Below, piece by piece: positions 1-7,687 of a stretch of 64,000 bases of DNA; position 1 is the first letter of the stretch, and every line of letters starts with the position of its first letter. The translations under genes and the position numbers were made by a program. Under the pieces are notes generated by a model. The model made no database searches, was not told the DNA's origin, and was given only the letters and a program-made list of their open reading frames with translations. Origin of the DNA: Candidatus Yaniella excrementavium (GTDB taxonomy: Bacteria > Actinomycetota > Actinomycetes > Actinomycetales > Micrococcaceae); the NCBI GenBank assembly GCA_019115865.1, contig DXCT01000081.1, forward strand, positions 62,001-126,000. The letters run 5' to 3'.

Positions 1-1314
1 GGTACGTGCTGGCATGTTGATACCGAGCGCGAGTGTCTCGGTAGCAAAGACCGCCTTGACAAGACCGGTGGCAAAGAGTTCTTCGACAATTTCTTTGAAC
101 AGTGGAAGTAAGCCTGCGTGGTGGGAAGCGAAACCTCGACGTAGGCTGTCGCGAAAGTTCCAAAAACCCAGGGCGTCACGATCCTGTTCCGCTAAGACCG
201 TTGCGGCGCGGTCCACCGTCTCCAAAATTTGACGTTTCTCGCTATCGGTTGTCAGATCCAACCCTGCGTTTAAACACTGCTCTACGGCAGCTTCACACCC
301 GTTCCTAGAGAAAATGAAACCGATGCACGGCAGCAGCCCTTCACGGGATAGAGTCCGTATCATCTGCGGACGAGAAACCCGCATGTCTTTACGCTGAGAC
401 TGCGGCCGATCGTTGGCACCACGAGATGCTGAAACATCTGATTGACGGCGGTTGCCTTGTCTACGACCACCCCGAGTACGTTGCCGATTTCGAGAACGCG
501 ATCCAGGCCGGCCCCAGTCGTTAACCTGGGCGTCCCGGCGTGCAAGTTCGGCGAGTTGTGCCAACTCAGGATTGACCTTGCTTGTTGGTTGCTGGTCCCC
601 GGTCATCGAAAAGAGATCGTAGAGTTCTTTTCCGACCATCACGTGTTGCCACAGTGGCACAGGACGATGTTCGGAAACTACTACGGTGGTAGAACCTCGC
701 ACAGTATCTAACCATGCGCCAAATTCTTCAGCGTTCGAAACCGTTGCTGATAACGCCACCAGCTGCACTGATTCCGGCAGGTGGATGATGACTTCTTCCC
801 ACACGGCCCCGCGGTGACGGTCTGCTAAATAGTGAACTTCGTCCATCACCACATATCCGAGATTTTCCAAGGTGTCGGATTCTGCATACAACATATTACG
901 CAGCACCTCGGTGGTCATGACGACGATTTCAGCGTTGGGGTTGCGAGCTGTGTCGCCGGTCAGGAGGCCTACCTTTTCGCTTCCGTAGGTCGCCACTAAG
1001 TCGGTGTACTTCTGATTACTCAGCGCCTTGATGGGAGTAGTATAGAAAGCCTTCTTGTCTTGAGCTAGCGCGAGATGAATCGCAAACTCAGCCACAACGG
1101 TCTTACCAGCCCCGGTCGGGGCGGCAACAAGAACTGCGTGCCCGTCTTCCAGATACTCTGCTGCTTCGTACTGGAAATCGTCCATGGGGAATTTTAGGTC
1201 AGCCGAAAATTTACCCAACTCGGTCTTGGCAAATTCCGCACGCTTTCTTGAAGCAGCGTAGCGTTCCGATGGAGATAGGTCTTGATGCTGATGATCAGGG
1301 GTATCGGCACACAT
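1..1314 (-). CDS. helY: HelY-like Ski2-family DEAD/DEAH-box helicase (3' end beyond the window)
   Basis: The reading frame stays open from an ATG at 1314 to the window edge, giving 438 residues of a protein that is usually about 900. It reads as a superfamily 2 RNA helicase of the Ski2/HelY group. Visible motifs are Walker A APTGAGKT (about residues 65-72), TPIKALSNQKY (motif Ia, about 93-103), the DEVH box (about 158-161) and LSAT (about 188-191); later TETLALGINMPAR near the edge marks the second RecA domain. An Arg/Gln-rich insert sits between the two domains. It starts 11 bases after the tatC stop, so it is probably the last gene of a tatA-tatC-helY unit. The order matches the Rv2092c-Rv2094c region of Mycobacterium tuberculosis. 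The cellular role of HelY is not well defined. Confidence 0.88.
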   Translation of the reverse strand, partial: MCADTPDHQHQDLSPSERYAASRKRAEFAKTELGKFSADLKFPMDDFQYEAAEYLEDGHAVLVAAPTGAGKTVVAEFAIHLALAQDKKAFYTTPIKALSNQKYTDLVATYGSEKVGLLTGDTARNPNAEIVVMTTEVLRNMLYAESDTLENLGYVVMDEVHYLADRHRGAVWEEVIIHLPESVQLVALSATVSNAEEFGAWLDTVRGSTTVVVSEHRPVPLWQHVMVGKELYDLFSMTGDQQPTSKVNPELAQLAELARRDAQVNDWGRPGSRSRNRQRTRGGRRQGNRRQSDVSASRGANDRPQSQRKDMRVSRPQMIRTLSREGLLPCIGFIFSRNGCEAAVEQCLNAGLDLTTDSEKRQILETVDRAATVLAEQDRDALGFWNFRDSLRRGFASHHAGLLPLFKEIVEELFATGLVKAVFATETLALGINMPART

Positions 1315-1325
1315 ATGGGGTAATG

Positions 1326-2198
1326 CTAGTCCTCACGAGTAATTTCAGACAGTGGCTGTGCCCCGCGCTGAATCTCCGCTTCGCCGGCGGTACCTTCTTT
1401 AGCTGCTTTCCGTGAACGCCGACGATCATTGAGTAACGCTAGTGCGAGTGCTAACGCGAAGAGCAGGGCAAGTGGCGCACCGAGATAGAACATGGTCATC
1501 ACATCGGAGCCTGGTGCGCCCATCGCTGCGATGACAGCGATCAAAAACACTGAGATACGCCAATGTTTCAGCATCGTCTTGCCTTGGAGTATTCCTGCCA
1601 TGTTGAGTCCGACGAGGACGACAGGTATAACAAGCGCAATGCCAAAAGCAAGGAGAAGTCGTGTGACAAACGGGATGTAGACGGTGGCCATGACGCGGTG
1701 GGCACTGCCGTCGGGAGTCAAGGAAGTAAAGAAGGCCATCGCCTGTGGAAGAGCGAACCATCCAAGTGCAATACCTCCGATAAACAATGGTACGGCCGCT
1801 GTTATAAAGCCCATGGCATATCGGCGCTCATGCTTACGCAATCCAGGCACGATGAAGGCCCAAATTTGATATAACCATATCGGTGAAGCAAGAATCAGGC
1901 CAATAAATAGAGCCACTTGCAACATGATGTCAAAAGGCTGCGCTACAGAGGAAAACATTATTTCGACTGGTGCGTCCTCTGTCGACAAACTTGTAATTGG
2001 TTCAGTCAGTATGGTGAATGACGGCTGGTAGACGATAAAGCCGACAATCGTTCCCACCAAGATTGCAAGCCCAGCTTTGAAAAACCTGTTACGCAGCTCC
2101 CGCAGATGCTGGCGAAGCGACATTTGTCCCTCGGCAGACCTTGAACGTTTTGAACGTTCTTTGCTCTTTGAGGAAGAACCGTGATCAGTTGAGGTCAT
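1326..2198 (-). CDS. tatC: Sec-independent (twin-arginine) translocase subunit TatC
   Basis: TatC is the multi-spanning receptor of the Tat pathway, which exports folded proteins carrying a twin-arginine signal. The 290-residue product has a basic, Ser/Lys/Arg-rich N-terminus, then the family hallmark MSLRQHLRELRNR (about residues 26-38) just before the first membrane span. About six hydrophobic segments follow, with a polar Arg-rich C-terminal tail (DDRRRSRKAAKEG) on the cytoplasmic side. It lies 15 bases downstream of tatA and just upstream of helY, the standard actinobacterial order. No TatB is encoded beside it, so the partner would be supplied from elsewhere in the genome. Confidence 0.96.
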   Translation of the reverse strand: MTSTDHGSSSKSKERSKRSRSAEGQMSLRQHLRELRNRFFKAGLAILVGTIVGFIVYQPSFTILTEPITSLSTEDAPVEIMFSSVAQPFDIMLQVALFIGLILASPIWLYQIWAFIVPGLRKHERRYAMGFITAAVPLFIGGIALGWFALPQAMAFFTSLTPDGSAHRVMATVYIPFVTRLLLAFGIALVIPVVLVGLNMAGILQGKTMLKHWRISVFLIAVIAAMGAPGSDVMTMFYLGAPLALLFALALALALLNDRRRSRKAAKEGTAGEAEIQRGAQPLSEITRED

Positions 2199-2213
2199 GG
2201 ACTCGGCTACAAG

Positions 2214-2498
2214 TTATTTCGAACGCTGTTCTTCCGAGCCAGGATTCGCAGCATTTTCGCTATCAGGGATGACGGTGCCTTCAACAGCCGATTCCTCTTT
2301 TTCGTTGCCGGATTCTTCGGTCGTTTTGGTGTTTTCCGAACCTTTACTATCCGACTTCATCTCTTTGACTTCAGACTTGAGAATGCGCATCGACTGACCC
2401 ATGTTCCGTGCCATTTTTGGCAGCTTATTGGCGCCAAAGAGCAAGAATGCCAGCAGAACTAATACCAGCAGAATGACTGGGTTCCTGAAGATGTTCAT
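2214..2498 (-). CDS. tatA: Twin-arginine translocase subunit TatA
   Basis: This 94-residue protein has one N-terminal membrane helix (about residues 5-22), the [15 protein letters not shown] hinge and amphipathic helix typical of TatA, and a long acidic, Ser/Glu-rich tail. TatA oligomers form the transport path recruited by TatC. The start is supported by a good ribosome binding site (GAAAGG, about 6 bases before the ATG). Phe-Gly at the hinge and the lack of a longer conserved C-terminal domain favour TatA over TatB. It precedes tatC by 15 bases, so the two are probably co-transcribed. Confidence 0.95.
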   Translation of the reverse strand: MNIFRNPVILLVLVLLAFLLFGANKLPKMARNMGQSMRILKSEVKEMKSDSKGSENTKTTEESGNEKEESAVEGTVIPDSENAANPGSEEQRSK

Positions 2499-2546
2499 AG
2501 TCTACCTTTCTATGCAGCTGGGTCCATTGTACAGCTGCCATGGAAC

Positions 2547-4547
2547 TTACCGGGCTGAGTCATGAGGAGTTGTCATAGTGCTGTTCATCATTTCCCAGAT
2601 CGTTTCGCGAACCTTTTGAGGTTGCACAACGACGATTTGTCCGGCGTGTGTTGCCAGTAAGTCTAACAAGGGGGTCAGTGTTTGAAATGCTAATTGGGCA
2701 TAAATGGAACCATCATCTGCGATGGCTGTGGCAATTGGATGATAGGCGTTGATGACATCACGATATCGATGCGTTGCATGGACGATTACTGTGAGGGCTT
2801 CATCGGTTACCGCTGGCGCAACAGGGGTTTGCGGCACTGAACGGAAGGCAGGAGTAAAATATCGCTCTGTGATATTTGCCGTACCAATTCGATCGAGCCG
2901 AAAAGTGCGAAGGTCTGCAGTTTCTTGACACCAGGCATGAACGTAACCGTGGCCCGAGGCGTAACGCAATTGTAAGGGCTCAATATCGCGAGTGCTGATG
3001 CTACCTGAAGATTCGGAGTAGTAACTTATGCTGACGACTTGGTGCAGGCGCGCCCCCTGGTGGAGTACTTCAGCGATTTCGTCGTCCTCCCCTAAGCTCA
3101 GATCCGGATGAATAACATGGTCCTGGATGCCTGCTTGTGGATCCACCAGATCGATGGCATCGCGAAGTTTGATCCCAAGTGTCTGGGCTGCAGACTGCTG
3201 TACCTGACTAATCCCCGGGATGGTCGGAACGGCATTGAGGCCAGATATTAATCCCAGAGCTTCAGGTGCGGAGAGTTGCCAGGGTTGTGCTAACAACTCA
3301 GCGTTGGAAATCTCAACTGGATCAGCATGCGGATCGATTTCAAACTGTCCACCGGCGAAATCGGTTTCTGGCAGGCCCCAAAATTGCATGGCCGATAGAT
3401 CCTCGGTCAGCGTGGCGTCGTCAATTGTGAAGCGCTGACGGACCTGCTCGCGAGACATTGTTCCACCGTTTTGGTTCACCACGGCCACGATACCGAGACG
3501 ACGTGAAATCACGTCCCTATCCCCTGTTCTACGCCGGGTACGAGTGACTTTGGTGAGTTTTGGTACTGCCAACACGGGAGTCCCTGTGTGAGCGTCGCGA
3601 ACTACGGCGGTGAGATCGTCAACAAGTTCAGCCAGCTCAGCGGACTGTTGGGGGTTCACGCGAGCTTTGGTAGTCAATGCGGCAATACTGGCTGCTACTT
3701 TCAACGGATCGCGGTAGGTGAAGTACAACAGCTCCCACCCGGGCGATCGGTGGACAACCTCAGCTCGAATACGAAGACTGGTGCTAACGTTCTCCGCGAT
3801 CCAAACGTATGCTTCGGTAGCCGCTTGTTCGGTGTAGAGGCGCGCGCGAATAGCCTCAATGCTGAACTGTGGCGGTGGCAACGATGATTCTCGTTGTCCC
3901 GTAAGCGCTTCGCTGGGTAACGCGGTAATCGTCTTGGACTCTATACGTGAGAGTCGGAAGATACGTTCGTCATGGCGATCTAGATCCCAGCCCACCACAT
4001 ACCAGTGTTGGTGCGCCATAAAGACGGCCCAGGGCCGCAGCTTACGGTTTGCGATCTCGTCTCGACCAACGGTGCGGTAACGAAAGCGAATGGGTGCTTG
4101 TTCACGAGTTGCTGCCACGATGTCAGTCAGCAGGGACTGGCTCGGAGCAAGTTGGGCACCGACAAAGGGAGGATTGGCCGGCTGCCCGGCCGTCATACGA
4201 GTCAATGCAGCGTGGATGGCGTCTTCTATTGGTGTCCGCATCCACAAGGCACGCGCCTGGTGTAACGCCATAATCTCTTGATCGGTTAGCTCCAGATCAG
4301 GGAGATACAGCCGATCGCGATCAATCAGATAGACCCCGTCAGGGCTGGTCTTTTGATGCCAGCGGATGGGGACGCCAATAGCGGTCAGTGCTTCTTTATC
4401 ACGAGAAAATTGGCGCTGCTTGGCTGCAGTTGAGGTGCTCTGATGATCGTAGAGATATTTGAAGATGTCGTTTTTGCTGCGACCGTTTGCTCCGGCTTCT
4501 AAAAGAAGCCAGAGCAGCGAAACGATGCGTTCCGCGGAACGGGACAC
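2547..4547 (-). CDS. pafBC: PafBC, fused WYL-domain DNA-damage regulator
   Basis: The 666-residue product is two PafB/PafC-like units in one chain. Each half carries an N-terminal winged helix (about residues 1-60 and 345-400) followed by a WYL domain. The first WYL segment shows WAVFMAHQHWYVVGWD near residue 180, the second RYASGHGYVHAWCQE near 530. In mycobacteria PafB and PafC are separate proteins that form a heterodimer and activate LexA/RecA-independent DNA-damage genes; a natural fusion is known from Arthrobacter. The start is GTG, two bases after the stop of the FKBP gene, so it is transcribed with the Pup genes. WYL domains are thought to bind a nucleic acid ligand. Confidence 0.93.
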   Translation of the reverse strand: MSRSAERIVSLLWLLLEAGANGRSKNDIFKYLYDHQSTSTAAKQRQFSRDKEALTAIGVPIRWHQKTSPDGVYLIDRDRLYLPDLELTDQEIMALHQARALWMRTPIEDAIHAALTRMTAGQPANPPFVGAQLAPSQSLLTDIVAATREQAPIRFRYRTVGRDEIANRKLRPWAVFMAHQHWYVVGWDLDRHDERIFRLSRIESKTITALPSEALTGQRESSLPPPQFSIEAIRARLYTEQAATEAYVWIAENVSTSLRIRAEVVHRSPGWELLYFTYRDPLKVAASIAALTTKARVNPQQSAELAELVDDLTAVVRDAHTGTPVLAVPKLTKVTRTRRRTGDRDVISRRLGIVAVVNQNGGTMSREQVRQRFTIDDATLTEDLSAMQFWGLPETDFAGGQFEIDPHADPVEISNAELLAQPWQLSAPEALGLISGLNAVPTIPGISQVQQSAAQTLGIKLRDAIDLVDPQAGIQDHVIHPDLSLGEDDEIAEVLHQGARLHQVVSISYYSESSGSISTRDIEPLQLRYASGHGYVHAWCQETADLRTFRLDRIGTANITERYFTPAFRSVPQTPVAPAVTDEALTVIVHATHRYRDVINAYHPIATAIADDGSIYAQLAFQTLTPLLDLLATHAGQIVVVQPQKVRETIWEMMNSTMTTPHDSAR

Positions 4548-4549
4548 AG

Positions 4550-4945
4550 TTAGCGAACCTCCACCAGGTCAACAACGAAGATCAGGGTTTCATTTGGACC
4601 GATGTCATTACCTGCACCGTTTTCTCCATAAGCCAGGTGCGGCGGGATTTCGAGACGACGGCGGCCGCCAGCCTTCATACCCAGTAGTCCTTGATCCCAG
4701 CCAGTGATGACCTGACCGATACCAGCGGTGAAATCCAGCGGTTGACCGCGGTTCCAAGAAGCATCAAATTCAGCTCCTGTGGACCATGAAACACCTACAT
4801 AATGGCACGAGATAGGCGAGCCTGCGATGACTTCTTTGCCGGTACCTTCGATAATATCTTCGATCACCAGTTCTTCTGGCGGAGTATCGCCTGGGAAGTC
4901 GATTTCGGGGCGGGTGCGATCTAATTCGCGTTTACCAAATGACAC
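4550..4945 (-). CDS. FKBP-type peptidyl-prolyl cis-trans isomerase (cytoplasmic, single domain)
   Basis: A 131-residue protein without signal peptide or membrane segment that is essentially one FKBP domain. Recognisable elements are the strand around SCHYVGVSWSTGAEFDASW (about residues 46-64), GWDQGLLGMKAGGRR (about 83-97), IPPHLAYGENGAG and a final FVVDLVEV. FKBPs speed up cis-trans isomerisation of prolyl peptide bonds and act as folding helpers. The gene lies between the exported FKBP gene (35 bases upstream) and pafBC (2 bases downstream), so it seems part of the pup-paf operon. The link to pupylation is positional only. Confidence 0.92.
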   Translation of the reverse strand: MSFGKRELDRTRPEIDFPGDTPPEELVIEDIIEGTGKEVIAGSPISCHYVGVSWSTGAEFDASWNRGQPLDFTAGIGQVITGWDQGLLGMKAGGRRRLEIPPHLAYGENGAGNDIGPNETLIFVVDLVEVR

Positions 4946-4980
4946 TTTGTCTCCTTGCAGCGGATAGTTGAGCGGTGGAT

Positions 4981-5961
4981 TTATTCTGTTGCTTCAGGAT
5001 CTTCTGCTGGCATTGGATCCGCAGAATGCAGGATATCAACGACAAAAACGAGGGTTTCATCTGCCAGTTCGTGGCCTTCGGATTCGCCGTAGGCTTGCTC
5101 CGGTGGAACCGACATAAGGACTTGGGAGCCGACCTTTTGTCCTTCGAGTCCTTCCTGCCAACCGGAAATGAGCTGTTGCAGTTCAAATTGTGCGGGTGCG
5201 CCAGTATTATCTTCGCCCCAGGAGGAGTCGAACTCTTCGCCGTCGGACCACGAAATGCCACGGTAATGAATGGTTACATACGACTCGGCCTGTACTTCTG
5301 GACCGTCACCTTGTTTGAGTACATCTACTGTCAGGTCTTCGGGCGGAGTGCCTTCCGGAGTTTCGATGGTTGGTGCTTTGGTGTCGTCCTCGAGGCTTAC
5401 AGTTGGTAATGCCTCGTGCAATTGAGCATCGTCGGATTCTTCTCCGGTGGCGTATGTCGGCACAACATCCTCAAGAGAAATAATATTGAGGTATGCCGGG
5501 GTTCCTTCGCCCAGCGTATCAGCCGGTAAATAGAATGCGATGTCAGAGCCAATGGGCGCACCGGTCATAGCTTCATACGCTTGCGGATTTGTTGAGGCAA
5601 ATTCCTCATTGAGCTGCAGGGTTGAACCGCCGAGATCAAAATCGTGACTGAGAACTTCTTGACTGTCGACATCCACGTTAGCGGTTAAGATTTGCATCAA
5701 GTCGCCTTCTTCAACGGGTTCGCCATCCCCTTCATTCATAACCCACGCAGCCGGTTGGTTGAGTTCAAGCTCACCGGCAATTTCCACTTCTTCGGCATCT
5801 TCTGAGATGTCGTAGGAGATTTCGACGTCGGGTTCTTCAACTTGATCCGCAGCTCCTTGATTTTCCTCTTCGTCGGATTCGCAGGCGGTCAGGGCCAGCG
5901 CCGCGGTGAGGACAATACCCGCTGTGGTTGCGAGTTTGGAGCGGCTGTATTTCGTTGACAT
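4981..5961 (-). CDS. FKBP-type peptidyl-prolyl isomerase lipoprotein
   Basis: I place the start at the ATG at 5961, preceded by AAGGAA; an upstream in-frame codon at 6015 would add 18 residues with no supporting ribosome site. The 326-residue product begins with a lipoprotein signal ending in LTAC (Cys 27), then an acidic stretch. The C-terminal third is a clear FKBP domain (HYRGISWSDGEEFDSSW, GWQEGLEGQKVGSQV, PPEQAYGE, FVVDIL). The middle (about residues 50-170) reads like a second, degenerate FKBP-type domain lacking most active-site aromatic residues. It probably acts as a folding helper on the outer face of the membrane. It sits directly downstream of pafA. Confidence 0.9.
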   Translation of the reverse strand: MSTKYSRSKLATTAGIVLTAALALTACESDEEENQGAADQVEEPDVEISYDISEDAEEVEIAGELELNQPAAWVMNEGDGEPVEEGDLMQILTANVDVDSQEVLSHDFDLGGSTLQLNEEFASTNPQAYEAMTGAPIGSDIAFYLPADTLGEGTPAYLNIISLEDVVPTYATGEESDDAQLHEALPTVSLEDDTKAPTIETPEGTPPEDLTVDVLKQGDGPEVQAESYVTIHYRGISWSDGEEFDSSWGEDNTGAPAQFELQQLISGWQEGLEGQKVGSQVLMSVPPEQAYGESEGHELADETLVFVVDILHSADPMPAEDPEATE

Positions 5962-6018
5962 GTGGTTCCTTGTGGTTGGTTGTTGAGCCGCACATAAGTT
6001 TAGCGGGATCAACAACGG

Positions 6019-7431
6019 TTAGAGTTCAGCTGATGCGACTTTAGCAAACAGCTCATCGACGATTGAAATGTCGGTTTCGAACGCGTCTCGAATATAGAGG
6101 GTCTGCATCGGGTGATGGTTGAGCTTCATATGCGTCCAATCCATGGAATAGTCCATGCCGAGCGCCCTTGCGTTATGGATAAACCTGTGACGTAACAGAG
6201 CGCGTGTCGTAGCAGGAGGGTTATTGTGGGCTGCTTGAACTTGAGCGTCAGTCAGGACTCGGGCAACTGTTCCCCTAGCCTCCAGGATATTGAATAAGCC
6301 GCGCTGCGGGTTAATATCGTGATATGACATATCCAATTGGACCAGCCGTGCAGCGTCCCAGTCCAAGTTGTTCTTTTGCGCGTAAGCATTGAAGAATTTA
6401 TATTTGATGGCCCAATCGATTTCTGTGTCGATTGCAGAATAGTTCTGACTACGAATCGCCTTGAGGGTGCGTTCCCAAAGATCCATGATCTGTCCGATAT
6501 ACCCGTGATGTTCCCCGTTCTTGCTGAGAAAATCCCGGGCCATGGTCAAATAGTATTCTTGAATTTCTAACGCGGTCATGGTCCGACCATCAACGAGTTC
6601 AAGCGGAGCCTTGCCGGTGAGATCGTGGGAGACATTGCGAATCGCTCTGACTGGATGAGCCAATTGCAGGTTGGAAAGGGGTTTGCCGGCTTCGATAATT
6701 CGCAACAACAGGTCGGTGGTACCAAACCGCAGCAGTTGGGTAGTTTCGGACATGTTGGAATCCCCGACAATGACATGCAGACGCCGGAATTTCGATGAAT
6801 CCGCGTGCGGCTCATCTCGGGTATTGATCATGGGACGCGCACGTGTGGACGACGACGAGATGGCTTCGTACATGTAGTCGGCCCGTTGCGAGAAGGCAAA
6901 ATGGGGGTCGCTGCGGATCGGGAACTGATCGACCAATGGAAGGACGCTTGGATCTTGGATTACCACCCCGCTGCCGCTTATCAGTTGGCGAGTTACCATG
7001 AACGGTAAAAGTGCTTCGGCAAGACGACGATATTGGGTGGTCCGCTCGATCATATAGTTTTCATGGCTACCATATGAGTTGCCTAATGAATCTGCATTGT
7101 TGCGGTACAGAAAGACCTGTCCGTCGAAGCCGTCGTTGGCCATGGCGTGCTGGGCTTGGGTCACTAACTGGTGCATGATCGCATCACCCGCGGCATCACT
7201 GGCAAGCAGTTCATCCAGGCGGGTGGTTTCAGCGGTGGCATATTCAGGATGAGAGCCCACATCGAGATACAGGCGAGAACCGTTGGAAATGAACACGTTC
7301 GAAGAGTTACCCCAGTCCACTACTGGTTTGAACATGTAGCGCGCTACTTCATCCGGGGCCAAGGGGCGTTTCGTGGGGTGTACCGTATGTACACCGTATT
7401 CGGTTTCAAGCCCCGTGATGCGGTTTTCCAA
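6019..7431 (-). CDS. pafA: Pup-protein ligase PafA
   Basis: PafA uses ATP to phosphorylate the C-terminal glutamate of Pup and joins it to lysines of target proteins. The 470-residue protein opens with the glutamine-synthetase-like signature GLETEYG (about residues 7-13) and carries conserved SRLYLDVGSHPEYAT, NNADSLGNSYGSHENYM and INTRDEPHAD segments. The start is TTG, chosen because TAGGAG lies 6-7 bases upstream and because the family signature follows at once. Only 28 bases separate it from pup; in proteasome-bearing actinobacteria prcB and prcA usually lie here. It lacks the extra Dop-loop seen in the paralogue Dop. Confidence 0.97.
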   Translation of the reverse strand: MENRITGLETEYGVHTVHPTKRPLAPDEVARYMFKPVVDWGNSSNVFISNGSRLYLDVGSHPEYATAETTRLDELLASDAAGDAIMHQLVTQAQHAMANDGFDGQVFLYRNNADSLGNSYGSHENYMIERTTQYRRLAEALLPFMVTRQLISGSGVVIQDPSVLPLVDQFPIRSDPHFAFSQRADYMYEAISSSSTRARPMINTRDEPHADSSKFRRLHVIVGDSNMSETTQLLRFGTTDLLLRIIEAGKPLSNLQLAHPVRAIRNVSHDLTGKAPLELVDGRTMTALEIQEYYLTMARDFLSKNGEHHGYIGQIMDLWERTLKAIRSQNYSAIDTEIDWAIKYKFFNAYAQKNNLDWDAARLVQLDMSYHDINPQRGLFNILEARGTVARVLTDAQVQAAHNNPPATTRALLRHRFIHNARALGMDYSMDWTHMKLNHHPMQTLYIRDAFETDISIVDELFAKVASAEL

Positions 7432-7459
7432 GTCCAGCTCCTAAAGTGTTCGCGTTCGG

Positions 7460-7666
7460 TTATTGACCGCCTTTTTGCACAAATCCCTGGACGAATTCTT
7501 CTGCGTTGACTTCCAGCACGTCATCAATCTCGTCTAACAGCGAGTCCAGATCAGCGGTCTGTGCACTGGCTGACCCCGGCGACGGTGTGCCTTCAGGTAG
7601 CGGATCGGGAATATGCTGGTCTTCATCATGTTGTCGGTTTGATGGGTGTTGCTGTTCTTGTGTCAT
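7460..7666 (-). CDS. pup: Prokaryotic ubiquitin-like protein Pup
   Basis: A 68-residue, acidic, probably disordered protein ending in Gly-Gly-Gln. The conserved C-terminal helix DLDSLLDEIDDVLEVNAEEF and the end FVQKGGQ identify Pup. Because the last residue is Gln, it must be deamidated to Glu by Dop before PafA can use it. The N-terminus is rich in Gln, His, Asp and Pro. The start is well supported by AAAAAGGAG 6 bases before the ATG. It sits between dop and pafA with gaps of 21 and 28 bases. In organisms with a 20S proteasome the Pup N-terminus threads into Mpa/ARC. Confidence 0.97.
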   Translation of the reverse strand: MTQEQQHPSNRQHDEDQHIPDPLPEGTPSPGSASAQTADLDSLLDEIDDVLEVNAEEFVQGFVQKGGQ

Positions 7667-7687
7667 GATTTGCTCCTTTTTGCTGAT

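Noticed and set aside
442..711. Plus-strand open frame inside helY
   Set aside because: Antisense to a continuous helicase frame with all motifs; a shadow frame.
7432..7459. Possible remnant of proteasome prcB/prcA between pup and pafA
   Set aside because: Only 28 bases, which carry the pafA ribosome site; no coding remnant can be there.
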